Shown one piece after another: positions 10,099 to 20,224 of a stretch of 64,000 bases of DNA. Source of the DNA: Staphylococcus equorum (lineage in GTDB: Bacteria; Bacillota; Bacilli; Staphylococcales; Staphylococcaceae). The position numbers and the translations under genes are program-made. Positions within the stretch are counted from its first letter, which is position 1; every line of letters starts with the position of its first letter. Location: NCBI RefSeq assembly GCF_029531845.1, contig NZ_JAMBPV010000002.1:1-64000 (forward strand), given 5' to 3'. The notes below the pieces were generated by a model, which saw only the letters and a list, made by a program, of their open reading frames with translations, ran no database searches and had not been told where the DNA came from.

Positions 10099-12546
10099 GT
10101 GGCACAAACAAAAAAGAGAACTACAACTAAGAGAAAACCAACAAATACAAGAAAGAAAGCAACAAATAAAAAGAAAAAACAAAGCGACAGCCCTATGAGA
10201 TACGTTTTTGCTATTATCGGCTTTGTATTAATTGTACTAGGCGCGTTTCAACTTGGAATTATTGGAACAATGATAGATAGTTTCTTGAACTATTTATTCG
10301 GTAATAGCCGTTTCTTAACATATATATTACTGTTTATAGGCACAATATTTATCACTTATTATAAAGCCTTGCCAAAGACAAGACGCACAGTTGGTGCTTT
10401 TATATTACAATTCGCACTATTGTTAGTGACACAAATTATTTTTTACTTTACTAATAATGCACAAGCTCAGAGAGAACCGGTATTGTCATTTGTCTATAAG
10501 GCTTATGAACAGACAAACTTCCCTAATTTTGGTGGAGGATTAATAGGATATTATTTATTAACTTTATTCACTCCTTTAATTTCTATTGTTGGTATTATTA
10601 TTGTGACAATTTTATTGATTGCTTCAAGTGCAATTTTACTTTTAAAACAAAGTCACCGTGATGTGTCGAAAATTGTATTTGAAAAGATGAAAATTAAAAG
10701 TCAAGATGCTTCAGTAAACTTAAGAGAAAAAAGAAAACAAAATAAAATTAAAAAAGATGCTAAAACGCGTGTGAAAGCAGAGAAAAAAGCTAAATTGCAA
10801 GCACAACAAGCAGCTACTCAGGATGAATCACATAATAAAGTTAAAGATGTAAGTGATTTGCCTGAAGTTTCAAGTTCAACTACTGAACAACAATCCATAC
10901 CTATATATGGTCATGGTGATAATGATGATGACAGCACTCAACCTACGCAAAATAAAAAACATAAACGTAGTCAACAGATGATAGACCAAAAAGGTGCCGA
11001 TGGGCAAACGCCATCACAACAAAGTTCTAAAGAGGAACAAGCTTCATTAGATCAGTTGATAGATGAAGCAGAACAACTGTCAGATGAAGAAGGCGCAAAT
11101 TCTATATCTGAGGCTGGTGAGGTTGAAAACGAAGCATATACGATACCACCGTTATCCTTGCTCAATCAACCTGCTAAGCAAAAAGCTACATCTAAGGCAG
11201 AAGTACAAAAAAAGGGACAGTTACTTGAAACAACGCTCAAAAACTTTGGTGTTAATGCTAGAGTAACCCAAATAAAAATTGGCCCAGCAGTTACGCAATA
11301 TGAAATACAACCCGCGCAGGGTGTGAAAGTGAGTAAAATCGTTAATTTACATAATGATATTGCTTTAGCACTAGCTGCGAAAGATATCCGTATCGAAGCA
11401 CCGATACCTGGACGTTCGGCTGTCGGTATAGAAGTACCGAATGACAAAGTTTCACTCGTTTCATTAAAAGAAGTATTAGATGAGAAGTTTCCCGCTAAAA
11501 ACAAATTAGAAGTGGGATTAGGTAGAGATATTTCAGGTGACCCGATTACGGTTGAATTAAATAAAATGCCACATTTACTCGTAGCAGGTTCTACTGGTAG
11601 TGGTAAGTCAGTTTGTATCAACGGTATCATTACAAGTATTTTGCTTAATGCTAAGCCACACGAAGTAAAACTTATGTTAATTGATCCAAAAATGGTAGAG
11701 TTGAATGTATATAACGGTATACCTCATTTGCTTATACCTGTTGTGACAAATCCACATAAAGCGTCACAAGCACTAGAAAAAGTAGTTGCTGAAATGGAAA
11801 GACGTTACGATTTATTTCAACATTCTTCAACTAGAAATATTGAGGGTTATAACGAAGCAATTAGACGACAAAATAAGGAACTAGAAGAGAAAAAATCTGA
11901 GTTGCCGTATATTGTGGTAATTGTTGATGAATTAGCAGACTTAATGATGGTTGCAGGTAAAGATGTGGAAAATGCAATTCAACGTATTACTCAAATGGCA
12001 CGTGCAGCAGGTATTCACTTAATTATTGCAACACAACGCCCATCTGTAGATGTTATAACTGGTATAATCAAAAATAACATTCCGTCAAGAATCGCTTTTG
12101 CTGTGAGTTCACAAATTGACTCTAGAACGATTATAGATAGCGGCGGTGCAGATAAGCTACTAGGTAAAGGTGATATGTTATACGTTGCAAATGGTGGTTC
12201 TACAAGAACACGTGTACAAGGTGCATTTTTAAGCGATCAAGAGGTACAAGATATTGTTAATTATGTTGTTGAACAACAAAAAGCGAATTATGTTAAAGAA
12301 ATGGAACCAGATGCACCAGTTGAAAAATCAGAAATGAAAAGTGAAGATTCACTTTATGATGAAGCATATATATTTATAATTGAACAACAAAAAGCCAGTA
12401 CTTCCTTGCTACAAAGACAGTTTAGAATTGGTTATAATCGAGCTTCAAGATTGATGGATGATTTAGAACGGAATCAAGTTATTGGACCACAAAAAGGTAG
12501 CAAACCTAGACAGATACTTGTGGATTTAGATAGTGATGAGGTGTAA
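10099..12546 (+). CDS. ftsK: DNA translocase FtsK/SpoIIIE family
   Basis: 815 aa from the GTG at 10099 (AGGTG 6 bases upstream; an in-frame GTG at 10090 overlaps that site). FtsK pumps chromosomal DNA through the division septum. A basic start ([17 protein letters not shown]) precedes four membrane segments (about 35-190), then a charged low-complexity linker (about 205-350). The motor domain has Walker A GSTGSGKS, Walker [14 protein letters not shown] and an [18 protein letters not shown] gamma winged helix that reads KOPS-like sites. This is the SpoIIIE-type gene of the recA region. The GntR gene follows within 3 bases. Confidence 0.95.
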   Translation: MAQTKKRTTTKRKPTNTRKKATNKKKKQSDSPMRYVFAIIGFVLIVLGAFQLGIIGTMIDSFLNYLFGNSRFLTYILLFIGTIFITYYKALPKTRRTVGAFILQFALLLVTQIIFYFTNNAQAQREPVLSFVYKAYEQTNFPNFGGGLIGYYLLTLFTPLISIVGIIIVTILLIASSAILLLKQSHRDVSKIVFEKMKIKSQDASVNLREKRKQNKIKKDAKTRVKAEKKAKLQAQQAATQDESHNKVKDVSDLPEVSSSTTEQQSIPIYGHGDNDDDSTQPTQNKKHKRSQQMIDQKGADGQTPSQQSSKEEQASLDQLIDEAEQLSDEEGANSISEAGEVENEAYTIPPLSLLNQPAKQKATSKAEVQKKGQLLETTLKNFGVNARVTQIKIGPAVTQYEIQPAQGVKVSKIVNLHNDIALALAAKDIRIEAPIPGRSAVGIEVPNDKVSLVSLKEVLDEKFPAKNKLEVGLGRDISGDPITVELNKMPHLLVAGSTGSGKSVCINGIITSILLNAKPHEVKLMLIDPKMVELNVYNGIPHLLIPVVTNPHKASQALEKVVAEMERRYDLFQHSSTRNIEGYNEAIRRQNKELEEKKSELPYIVVIVDELADLMMVAGKDVENAIQRITQMARAAGIHLIIATQRPSVDVITGIIKNNIPSRIAFAVSSQIDSRTIIDSGGADKLLGKGDMLYVANGGSTRTRVQGAFLSDQEVQDIVNYVVEQQKANYVKEMEPDAPVEKSEMKSEDSLYDEAYIFIIEQQKASTSLLQRQFRIGYNRASRLMDDLERNQVIGPQKGSKPRQILVDLDSDEV

Positions 12547-12548
12547 AT

Positions 12549-13262
12549 ATGGAACTTACTTCTGTGTATAAAGTTAAAGAGTGGATGATCCAACAAATTA
12601 AAGAAGGTAAATTGAGTCCCGGAGAGCCATTGCCAAGTAATTTAGCAGTGGCTAGAACACTAAACGTTAAAACAGATGACGTTTATGATGCTGTGGATGA
12701 ATTGATTACAGAGCAAGTATTATCTAATAATTTAGGGGAAGGTGCGAGTGTTAAATCACTGCACCCATTCTTCTATCCTTTAGGTGAACTAGTAAGTATT
12801 AGTCAAATGATAGAACAACAAGGCTTTAACGCTAGGACAGAATTTATAAGTTTAGATGAAAAACCAGCTACTTCATTAGATGCGTTAAGATTAAATATTC
12901 CTGATAAAGCTTCTGTAACCATTATAGAGCGTGTCAGACTAGCAGATCGACAACCAGTAGTATATTGCTTAGATAAAGTACCTGCTGATGATTTAACGTG
13001 TGCCCAGTATCAGAATAGTGATGAATCTTTATTAAATGCGATTGAAGCTTATGCTAATAAAAAAGTTGCCTATGCAAATACAGAAATTGAGGCAATTAGT
13101 TACGAACCTCATATCTCGGATGTACTAGATGCATCACCGCATGAAGGGCTTATGCTTTTGAAATTAATACATTATGATAACAATGATCAACCAATACTTT
13201 ATTCTTTTAATTATTTCAAAAGTAGTTTAGTAAAATTTAAAACGGTTAGAAATAGAATATAA
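12549..13262 (+). CDS. GntR-family transcriptional regulator
   Basis: 237 aa. A winged-helix GntR domain occupies about residues 5-70 (KEWMIQQIKEGKLSPGEPLPSNLAVARTLNVKTDDVYDAVDEL). It is followed by a UTRA effector domain (about 85-235) with TIIERVRLADRQPVVY and LLKLIHYDNNDQPILYSFNYF. Proteins of this HutC/YmfC subgroup sense small ligands. It begins 2 bases after the ftsK stop, and an M16 peptidase-like gene follows closely, the same order as B. subtilis ymfC-ymfF-ymfH-ymfI. Ligand and targets are unknown. Confidence 0.88.
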   Translation: MELTSVYKVKEWMIQQIKEGKLSPGEPLPSNLAVARTLNVKTDDVYDAVDELITEQVLSNNLGEGASVKSLHPFFYPLGELVSISQMIEQQGFNARTEFISLDEKPATSLDALRLNIPDKASVTIIERVRLADRQPVVYCLDKVPADDLTCAQYQNSDESLLNAIEAYANKKVAYANTEIEAISYEPHISDVLDASPHEGLMLLKLIHYDNNDQPILYSFNYFKSSLVKFKTVRNRI

Positions 13263-13272
13263 AAACAAAATT

Positions 13273-14562
13273 ATGAAAGCGAGGCATGACAATTTGAAGA
13301 TAGATAAACAGCAAAATGACTTGCATATAAAAGTAATGCCAACAGCAAAGTTTAAAACAACCACAATCACACTGAAATTTATGGCGCCATTAGACAGTGA
13401 AACAATGACAGCACGTTCATTATTGAGCAAAGTACTCGTTCGTGCGACAAAACAATGGCCGACGGATAAAGCATTTAACCAACACTTATCACAATTATAT
13501 GGTGCTTACGTCAATAGTTTTATTTCAAAATTCAAAGACAAGCATGTAATTACAATATCTTTAGAAATCGTAAATGAACGTTATTTAAAAGATCAAACGC
13601 CATTATTTGAAAAAGGTTTAGATCTACTAAAAGAAATGATATGGAATCCGTTAATTACAGATGGCGAATTTGATGAAACTTTTGTTGCACAAGAAAAATC
13701 TTTATTAACAAAAAAATTAGACGCTATAGTTGATAATAAATCACAAATTGCATTTTTAAATTTATTGAAAAACATGTTTGGAGACCAACCTTATCGCCAT
13801 ATAGCGTCAGGTCAAGTAGAATACATATCAGGCATAACACCCAAAAATTTATATCATACATATCAATCTATGCTACAAGATGACTACTGCGCGGTTTATG
13901 TAGTAGGTAATGTAGATGAGCAAGCAGTAAAATCACAAATTCAAACATATTTTGATCTTAAACCTTTTCAATTTGAATTATCACAAGCGGTGCCAACACC
14001 ACTCACTCATGATTTACCACAAGAAATTATTGAAACAGATGTAGTGGACCAAGCCAAATTAAATATGGGATATAAATTTCCAGCAAGATATGGAGATCCA
14101 CAATACTTTGCTATGGTCGTATTAAATGTCATGTTCGGCGGCGATCCATCGTCCGTATTATTTAATGAAGTACGTGAGAAGCAAAGCTTAGCTTATTCAA
14201 TACATTCTCAAATGGATGCTAAAAACGGTTTTATGTTTGTACTTAGTGGTGTTTCAGCTGACAAATATGAAATAGCTAAAAATACAATTATAGCTGAATT
14301 TGAAAAATTTCAACAAGGTCAGTTTGATGACGATAAATTAGAACTAGCTAAAAAAGTTATTATTTCCCAACGTCAAGAATCTCATGATAGACCGAAAAGT
14401 ATTATAGAAATTTTAAATAATAATATATTACTTGATGAAGATATGTCAGAAACAAGTTTTATTGAAGGTATACAAAATGTGTCTAGAACAGAGATTCAGC
14501 AATTAGCACAAGAAACAATATTAGATACAATCTACATTTTGACGAAAGGAGGTAATGACTGA
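13273..14562 (+). CDS. M16 peptidase-like protein, inactive-type subunit (YmfF-like)
   Basis: 429 aa. Inverzincin (M16) fold, but the HxxEH zinc motif is absent, so it is probably the non-catalytic partner of the next gene. The C-terminal half has the substrate-clamp R/Y region (NEVREKQSLAYSIHSQMD). An in-frame TTG at 13294 has GCGAGG about 9 bases upstream and may be the real start; the ATG at 13273 has no clear ribosome site. Its stop codon overlaps the start of the active subunit (TGATG), implying translational coupling. Substrate unknown. Confidence 0.88.
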   Translation: MKARHDNLKIDKQQNDLHIKVMPTAKFKTTTITLKFMAPLDSETMTARSLLSKVLVRATKQWPTDKAFNQHLSQLYGAYVNSFISKFKDKHVITISLEIVNERYLKDQTPLFEKGLDLLKEMIWNPLITDGEFDETFVAQEKSLLTKKLDAIVDNKSQIAFLNLLKNMFGDQPYRHIASGQVEYISGITPKNLYHTYQSMLQDDYCAVYVVGNVDEQAVKSQIQTYFDLKPFQFELSQAVPTPLTHDLPQEIIETDVVDQAKLNMGYKFPARYGDPQYFAMVVLNVMFGGDPSSVLFNEVREKQSLAYSIHSQMDAKNGFMFVLSGVSADKYEIAKNTIIAEFEKFQQGQFDDDKLELAKKVIISQRQESHDRPKSIIEILNNNILLDEDMSETSFIEGIQNVSRTEIQQLAQETILDTIYILTKGGND

Positions 14563-15848
14563 TGAATGAAAAATATTATAAACAAATAGACGAAAAAGTT
14601 TATGAAGCGGAGTTAAATAATGGTCTCAAGTTATTTATTATCCCGAAAAAAGGATTTCAAAAAACCTTCGTAACATACACAACACAATTTGGTTCATTAG
14701 ATAATAAATTTAAACCACATGGTACCGATACATATGTTACAGTTCCAGATGGTGTAGCACACTTTTTAGAACATAAATTATTTGAAAATGAAGAAGAAGA
14801 CTTGTTTACTGCTTTCGCGGAAGACAATGCTCAAGTTAACGCATTTACCAGCTTTGATCGTACAAGCTATCTATTCAGTGCTACTGATAATGTAGACCGC
14901 AATATCAAACGTTTATTAACGATGGTAGAAACGCCTTATTTTACTAAAGAAACTGTTGATAAAGAAAAAGGAATCATTGAAGAAGAAATTAAAATGTATC
15001 AAGAACAACCCGGCTATAAACTAATGTTCAATACATTGAAGGCGATGTATGAAACACATCCAATCCGTGTGGATATTGCAGGTAGTGTTGAAAGCATTTA
15101 TGAAATAACTAAAGACGATTTATATCTATGCTATGAAACATTCTATCATCCATCAAACATGGTATTATTTGTTGTCGGTGATGTAGATGCAGATCACATT
15201 TATGAGGTCATTGCTGAGCACGAAAATAAAAGGGACAAAGTGAATCAATCACAAATTGTCAGAGATGCATTAGATGAAAAAAGCGAAGTTAATGAGTTCA
15301 ATGTAACAGAATCAATGAAACTTCAATCACCAAGATTAATGCTTGGTTTTAAAAATGAAATTTTAAAAAATGAACCTAACAAAGCGTATGTTAAACGTGA
15401 TTTAGAAATGACACTATTTTATGAGATGGTATTTGGAGAAGAGACAGATTTCTATCAAAAGTTGCTTAATCAAGATTTAATAGATGAAACATTTGGTTAC
15501 CAATTTGTTTTAGAACCAACTTATAGTTTTTCAGTTATCACGAGTGCAACTCAATACCCGGATAAATTGAAAGCATTATTATTAGCTGAGTTAGAAAATA
15601 CACAAGGTAAACTAAGTGATGAAGAAGCCTTTAGTTTATTGAAAAAACAATTTATTGGAGAATTTATCTCAGGTTTAAATTCACCAGAGTACATTGCTAA
15701 TCAATACACAAAACTTTATTTTGAAGGTGTAAGCTTATTCGACTTATTAGACATTGTTGAGAGTATCACTTTAGACAGCGTAAATGAAACAGCAAAAGCA
15801 TGTTTAAATTTAACTCAAGTTGTAGATAGTCGTTTGGAGATGAAATAA
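14562..15848 (+). CDS. M16 family zinc metallopeptidase (YmfH-like)
   Basis: 428 aa. The zinc motif HFLEH lies near residue 67, with the downstream glutamate in the EKGIIEEEIKMY block, so this is the catalytic partner of the preceding subunit. The R/Y pair region is degenerate here, which fits an active/inactive heterodimer. GAAAGGAGG precedes the overlapping ATG. The next gene, ymfI, starts 1 base after its stop. The family processes peptides; a specific substrate is not known. Confidence 0.9.
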   Translation: MNEKYYKQIDEKVYEAELNNGLKLFIIPKKGFQKTFVTYTTQFGSLDNKFKPHGTDTYVTVPDGVAHFLEHKLFENEEEDLFTAFAEDNAQVNAFTSFDRTSYLFSATDNVDRNIKRLLTMVETPYFTKETVDKEKGIIEEEIKMYQEQPGYKLMFNTLKAMYETHPIRVDIAGSVESIYEITKDDLYLCYETFYHPSNMVLFVVGDVDADHIYEVIAEHENKRDKVNQSQIVRDALDEKSEVNEFNVTESMKLQSPRLMLGFKNEILKNEPNKAYVKRDLEMTLFYEMVFGEETDFYQKLLNQDLIDETFGYQFVLEPTYSFSVITSATQYPDKLKALLLAELENTQGKLSDEEAFSLLKKQFIGEFISGLNSPEYIANQYTKLYFEGVSLFDLLDIVESITLDSVNETAKACLNLTQVVDSRLEMK

Positions 15849-15849
15849 A

Positions 15850-16554
15850 ATGAAAGCGTTGGTTATGGGTGGATCTGGCACAATTGGTTCTGCAATTGTC
15901 GATCGTCTATTAACGGATGGATATGAAGTCATCGTACACTATAATAAAACAAATATAGAAATTCTAAAAACACGCTATGAACAAAAGTCAGTACAATTTG
16001 TACAATGTGATTTAACTCAATGTAATGACTTAGAAAAAACTTTTGGTTTTATAAAGAATTTGGATTGTTTAATTTATACTAGCGGTTCAGCTTTATATGG
16101 ACATTTACAGGATATGACAGATGAAATGATCGATTTGAGTTATCAAATACATGTGCGTCAATTTATAAGAACCAGTAGATATTTTGTTGATCAATTAAGA
16201 CAAAGTACCAATGGTAGAATCATCGTTATCTCATCTATTTGGGGTGAAACTGGCGCAAGCATGGAGACTGTTTATTCAGCTATGAAAGGTGCACAAATTA
16301 GTTTTGTTAAAGCACTTAGCCAAGAGTTAGCTATGACAAATGTCACAGTCAATGCTATCGCACCTGGATTTGTAAGTGGCAACATGACTCAAGTTTGGAC
16401 AGCAGCTGAACTTAGTGAATTAACAAGAGAGCTGCCACAACAAAGATTGATTGCGCCTGAAGAAGTTGCACATACGTGTAGTTATTTATGCCATCCATTA
16501 GCAAAGAGTATTACTGGAACGATACAGAAAGTAAATGGGGCATGGTATTTATAA
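15850..16554 (+). CDS. ymfI: SDR reductase, probable EF-P 5-aminopentanone reductase
   Basis: 234 aa. A short-chain dehydrogenase with GGSGTIGSAI cofactor loop (residues 7-16), SSIWG serine block (about 127) and YSAMKGA catalytic Tyr-Lys (about 138-144). Position directly after the M16 pair matches B. subtilis ymfI, whose product reduces the 5-aminopentanone on elongation factor P. The specific function is transferred by synteny; a fatty-acid FabG-like role is the alternative. Confidence 0.85.
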   Translation: MKALVMGGSGTIGSAIVDRLLTDGYEVIVHYNKTNIEILKTRYEQKSVQFVQCDLTQCNDLEKTFGFIKNLDCLIYTSGSALYGHLQDMTDEMIDLSYQIHVRQFIRTSRYFVDQLRQSTNGRIIVISSIWGETGASMETVYSAMKGAQISFVKALSQELAMTNVTVNAIAPGFVSGNMTQVWTAAELSELTRELPQQRLIAPEEVAHTCSYLCHPLAKSITGTIQKVNGAWYL

Positions 16555-16717
16555 ATTTTAATATTGTGTAAAAAAATAAGCCAACTATGAAACATTCAAT
16601 GATATAATAACAGTACAATAAATCACATGATTAAAAAAAGTGATATTAATAGATGTTTCTTGAGCACCAGTCTATTATAAAATAACCGTTGTTTTTAAAC
16701 TAAGGGGTGTTTATTTC

Positions 16718-17548
16718 ATGACAGTAGCTACTAAAAAAGAATGGTATTTAGAATATGAGATAACGTTGAACAGGTCAGGTTTATTAGGTGATGTATCTAG
16801 TCTGTTAGGTATGATGGGTATCAATATTGTAACAATCAATGGTGTTGATGAAGGTCGCAGAGGTTTACTCATTAAGTCTGATAACTTAGAAAAAGTGAGT
16901 AGATTTGAAAATATTGTCACGGAAATTGATGATATCTCTATTACTAAATTACGTAAGCCTGAACTTCGTGATCGATTGGCAGTAAGACATGGCAGGTACA
17001 TAGAACAAGATGCTGATGATAAAAAAACATTTCGTTTTGAAAGAGAAGATTTAGGTTTGCTCGTTGATTTTATGGCAGAGTTATTTAAAGAAGAAGGTCA
17101 TAAATTAATAGGAATTAGAGGTATGCCTAGAGTTGGAAAGACAGAATCTATTGTTGCTGGTAGTGTCTGTGCGCATAAACGTTGGTTGTTCATCAGTTCT
17201 ACATTAATCAAACAAACTGTGCGTAGTTCATTAATTAAAGGTGAATACGATTCTAATCATGTTTATATAATTGATGGTGCAGTCACAGCAAGAGAATCTA
17301 ATGTAAAACACCAAGAATTAGTAAAAGAAGTTATGAGTTTACCGTCTATCAAGGTGGTAGAGCACCCTGACTTATTTGTCGAAACAAGTGATTATGAAAT
17401 GAGCGACTTTGATTATATTATTGAATTAAGAGAAAATAAAAACCAAGAAATTCATTATGAAGAAATGAAGAAACAAACTGTTAAAAGTAAAAACAACCTA
17501 GACTTTGGTAATGATGAATTTGGTGGCGGATTTGGTTTCTTTGAATAA
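16718..17548 (+). CDS. YmfK / DUF3388 family protein
   Basis: 276 aa. The N-terminus (about 8-80) looks like an ACT-type regulatory fold (EYEITLNRSGLLGDVSSLLGMMGINIVTINGV). A P-loop-like GMPRVGKTES follows at about 133-142. The C-terminus ends in a Gly/Phe-rich tail. The family is conserved between ymfI and the RodZ-like gene in Bacillales but has no established function. TAAGGGGTG upstream is a usable ribosome site. Confidence 0.85.
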   Translation: MTVATKKEWYLEYEITLNRSGLLGDVSSLLGMMGINIVTINGVDEGRRGLLIKSDNLEKVSRFENIVTEIDDISITKLRKPELRDRLAVRHGRYIEQDADDKKTFRFEREDLGLLVDFMAELFKEEGHKLIGIRGMPRVGKTESIVAGSVCAHKRWLFISSTLIKQTVRSSLIKGEYDSNHVYIIDGAVTARESNVKHQELVKEVMSLPSIKVVEHPDLFVETSDYEMSDFDYIIELRENKNQEIHYEEMKKQTVKSKNNLDFGNDEFGGGFGFFE

Positions 17549-17581
17549 AAAAATGACTAGTTATCAAGGAGGACTGACGTC

Positions 17582-17974
17582 GTGAACACAGTTGGTCAAA
17601 CTTTAAAGGGACGCCGAGAACGTTTAGGTATGACTTTAAATGAATTAGAAACGCGCACACAGATAAAACGTCAAACATTGACTTTGATAGAAAATAATGA
17701 TTTTGAATCTTTGAATAAGGTTGATTATGCAGAAGGTTTTATTAAAAAATATGCAAAAGCCGTTAATATTGATTCTGTGCAGTTAATCAAAGCGCATAGA
17801 GACGAAATTCCTAATAATGATGAAAGCATGCAAGAGACGATTGAAGCTTTTTCTAAAGAAAATAAGCCAACATATCGCAGTAAGAATAAAGAACCGTTGC
17901 AAGTAGCTGTTATAGTAAGTGTTGTTATTATCATTACAGCATTATTATGGGTCTCAGCTGTTTTACTATTATAA
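17582..17974 (+). CDS. RodZ/YmfM-like HTH membrane protein
   Basis: 130 aa, GTG start with AAGGAGGA upstream. A Cro-like helix-turn-helix (HTH_25, residues 4-70: GQTLKGRRERLGMTLNELETRTQIKR) leads through a short linker to one C-terminal membrane segment (about 107-129). RodZ proteins link MreB to the envelope, but staphylococcal cocci lack MreB and this copy has no extracellular domain. Its role is therefore open. It precedes pgsA, as in other Firmicutes. Confidence 0.88.
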   Translation: MNTVGQTLKGRRERLGMTLNELETRTQIKRQTLTLIENNDFESLNKVDYAEGFIKKYAKAVNIDSVQLIKAHRDEIPNNDESMQETIEAFSKENKPTYRSKNKEPLQVAVIVSVVIIITALLWVSAVLLL

Positions 17975-18028
17975 TCGGTTAATGTATAAGGCAACGATTA
18001 AGTTATAAAAAAGAAAAGAGGACTTCTT

Positions 18029-18607
18029 ATGAATATACCGAATTGGATAACTGTTTTTAGAGTTATACTAATTCCAATATTTCTTCTATTTGCATTGGTA
18101 GATTTTGGATTTGGTGACATTTCATTTATCGGTGGCAATGAAATTAGAATAGAATTATTAATTAGTGGTATTATTTTTATTATCGCGTCGTTAAGTGATT
18201 TTGTTGATGGCTATTTAGCAAGAAAATGGGAACTTGTAACAAATATGGGGAAATTCTTGGACCCATTAGCTGATAAATTGCTCGTTTCAAGTGCTTTAAT
18301 CGCACTTGTGCAAATTGATTTAACAAATTCAATCGTTGCGATTATTATCATTGCACGTGAATTCGCTGTAACAGGATTACGCTTATTACAAATTGAGCAA
18401 GGTTTTGTAAGTGCTGCAGGGCAATTAGGTAAAATTAAAACTGCTGTGACGATGGTCGCAATTGTTTGGATTCTCCTAGGTGATCCTTTAGCGACTTGGA
18501 TTGGTTTTGAACTAGGACAAGTTCTGTTATACATCGGTGTATTCTTCACAGTATTATCTGGAATTGAGTACTTCTATAAAGGTAGAGATGTATTTAAAGC
18601 GAAATAA
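18029..18607 (+). CDS. pgsA: CDP-diacylglycerol-glycerol-3-phosphate 3-phosphatidyltransferase
   Basis: 192 aa integral membrane enzyme. It makes phosphatidylglycerol phosphate from CDP-diacylglycerol and glycerol-3-phosphate, the committed step to phosphatidylglycerol and cardiolipin. The CDP-alcohol phosphotransferase motif DGx2ARx8Gx3Dx3D is complete ([20 protein letters not shown], then LADK) near residues 61-85. Several hydrophobic helices surround it. AAAAGAGG precedes the ATG. PgsA is a known target of mutations that change daptomycin susceptibility. Confidence 0.96.
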   Translation: MNIPNWITVFRVILIPIFLLFALVDFGFGDISFIGGNEIRIELLISGIIFIIASLSDFVDGYLARKWELVTNMGKFLDPLADKLLVSSALIALVQIDLTNSIVAIIIIAREFAVTGLRLLQIEQGFVSAAGQLGKIKTAVTMVAIVWILLGDPLATWIGFELGQVLLYIGVFFTVLSGIEYFYKGRDVFKAK

Positions 18608-18668
18608 CTCGACGTTAACTGTGTTAATGTCTACCTTTGCTAAAAAAAATTAAGCGCTATTATATAGC

Positions 18669-18705
18669 AAAACAGTCCAAAATGATGAAATTTGGGCTGT
18701 TTTTA
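18669..18705 (+). terminator. pgsA terminator
   Basis: Stem AAACAGTCCAAAAT / AATTTGGGCTGTTTT followed by T-rich sequence. The rest of the gap (18706-18900) is AT-rich with no gene seen. Confidence 0.8.
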
Positions 18706-18908
18706 TTTTATTTGACAAAATAATACAAAAATCGATTTATTAAGATGTACGAATCTTTTTAAAAGTTATAAAAATCTAATCCTTAGTTTTTTGAAGAATT
18801 TAGATTTATAATTAAGTTTACCGAAAAATAATTTTGCGCTCGCTTTTAAGTGCATAAAAAGTATAAAATAAAGTGAATCATGTAACTAAGTGTTGAGGAG
18901 GAGAAGTT

Positions 18909-20051
18909 GTGAAGATATCTATCATTGCAGTAGGATCAGAATTATTATTAGGGCAAATAGTTAATACCAATGGTCAATATTTATCAAAATTGTTGAATGA
19001 TGTAGGACACAGTGTGGTAGAACATACTGTAATAGGTGATAATCCAGAGCGATTAGAAAGAGTGATTAAAGCATCACTTAACCATTATGACACTATTATA
19101 CTTACTGGTGGCTTAGGGCCAACAAAAGATGACCTAACTAAACATACGGTTGCTAAGGTATTAGACCGAGAATTAGTTATTGACGAACATGCTTTGAAAT
19201 ACATTGAACAATTCTTCGAAGAACAGAATATTGAAATGACTCCAAATAACCGCCAACAAGCGTTAGTTATAGAAGGTTCACATGTATTAGAAAATAAAGT
19301 CGGCATGGCGCCAGGTATGTTAGTAGATCAAGATGAAAAGCGTATTGTATTGTTGCCAGGTCCACCAAGAGAAATGCAACCTATGGCTAAAAACGAACTT
19401 TTGCCATTCTTCTTAAATGGTGAAAGTACTATATTCTCAGAATTATTGCGTTTTGCGGGCATCGGCGAATCTAAAGTAGAAACAGTATTAATGGATTTAA
19501 TAGATGGACAAACAAATCCTACGATTGCACCATTGGCTGGAACGCATGAAGTTAATATTAGATTAACAGCAAATGGGGATACGCAACGCGAATGTGAGCA
19601 ACTTATCGCTCCGATTAAGTCAGAGATTTTATCACGTATCGGCGAATATTATTATGGGTCTGATGATATACTACTGGAACAATCCCTAATGGATGAAATT
19701 GATCAATCATTTGCAATATATGACGCTGTTACAGATGGAGAATTATATTCTAGGCTGAATAATTTTAATACCTCACAATTGCTTCAAGGTATGTTACCAC
19801 ATCATACGCAATTTATAGATGAACATGATACAATTGAAACTCAACTTTCTGTCTCTGCAAATATCGTTAAAGATTTGTACCAAACAGAAGTAGGCATTTC
19901 AATAATGTATCAAAATGATACAATTTATTTAGGCATTTTAGAAAATGAGCGACTTGAAATTCAGTCCTTTAAAATGACCCAAAGAAGAAATTTAATAAAA
20001 AGCAGAACTCAAAATTATGTATTAATACGATTACTAAATTGGTTTAAATAA
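18909..20051 (+). CDS. cinA: CinA family competence/damage-inducible protein
   Basis: 380 aa, GTG start after GAGGAGGAG. The N-terminal MoCF-like domain (about 1-170) is intact: IAVGSELLLGQIVNTN, TGGLGPTKDDLT, LLPGPPREMQPM. The C-terminal domain, which in other CinA proteins is an NMN deamidase with an AESxTGG motif, is degenerate: the corresponding place reads YDAVTDGELYSRL. CinA lies directly before recA, as in many Firmicutes, but here a terminator and a separate recA promoter intervene. It is probably not an NMN deamidase in this organism. Confidence 0.92.
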   Translation: MKISIIAVGSELLLGQIVNTNGQYLSKLLNDVGHSVVEHTVIGDNPERLERVIKASLNHYDTIILTGGLGPTKDDLTKHTVAKVLDRELVIDEHALKYIEQFFEEQNIEMTPNNRQQALVIEGSHVLENKVGMAPGMLVDQDEKRIVLLPGPPREMQPMAKNELLPFFLNGESTIFSELLRFAGIGESKVETVLMDLIDGQTNPTIAPLAGTHEVNIRLTANGDTQRECEQLIAPIKSEILSRIGEYYYGSDDILLEQSLMDEIDQSFAIYDAVTDGELYSRLNNFNTSQLLQGMLPHHTQFIDEHDTIETQLSVSANIVKDLYQTEVGISIMYQNDTIYLGILENERLEIQSFKMTQRRNLIKSRTQNYVLIRLLNWFK

Positions 20052-20073
20052 GCATTTACAGGCTACGAAAAAT

Positions 20074-20105
20074 CAAAAACATAGCACGTGTGTTCTGTTT
20101 TTGTT
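20074..20105 (+). terminator. cinA terminator
   Basis: Stem CAAAAACATAGCAC / GTGTTCTGTTTTTG with a very short loop, separating cinA from the recA control region. Confidence 0.7.
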
Positions 20106-20125
20106 GTTGGCATCGTCTATATAAG

Positions 20126-20139
20126 CGAACAAATATTCG
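20126..20139 (+). promoter_or_regulatory. LexA (SOS) box of recA
   Basis: CGAACAAATATTCG is a perfect palindrome matching the Gram-positive LexA operator CGAACnnnnGTTCG-type consensus (with ATTCG right arm, as in staphylococci). It lies 8 bases upstream of the -35 element. Confidence 0.9.
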
Positions 20140-20147
20140 CAAAATGC

Positions 20148-20176
20148 TTGCAGAATTATTTAAATCAAGGTATAGT
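20148..20176 (+). promoter_or_regulatory. recA promoter
   Basis: TTGCAG (20148-20153), 17-base spacer, TATAGT (20171-20176). The recA start codon is about 48 bases further on. Confidence 0.8.
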
Positions 20177-20224
20177 AGGGTTAAGATATTTTACAGAGAT
20201 TAATCTCAATTAGGAGGTCCAGCA

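Noticed and set aside
11166..11630. 154-codon minus-strand frame inside ftsK
   Set aside because: Lies wholly within the conserved ftsK motor region; it is an antisense shadow of that coding sequence.
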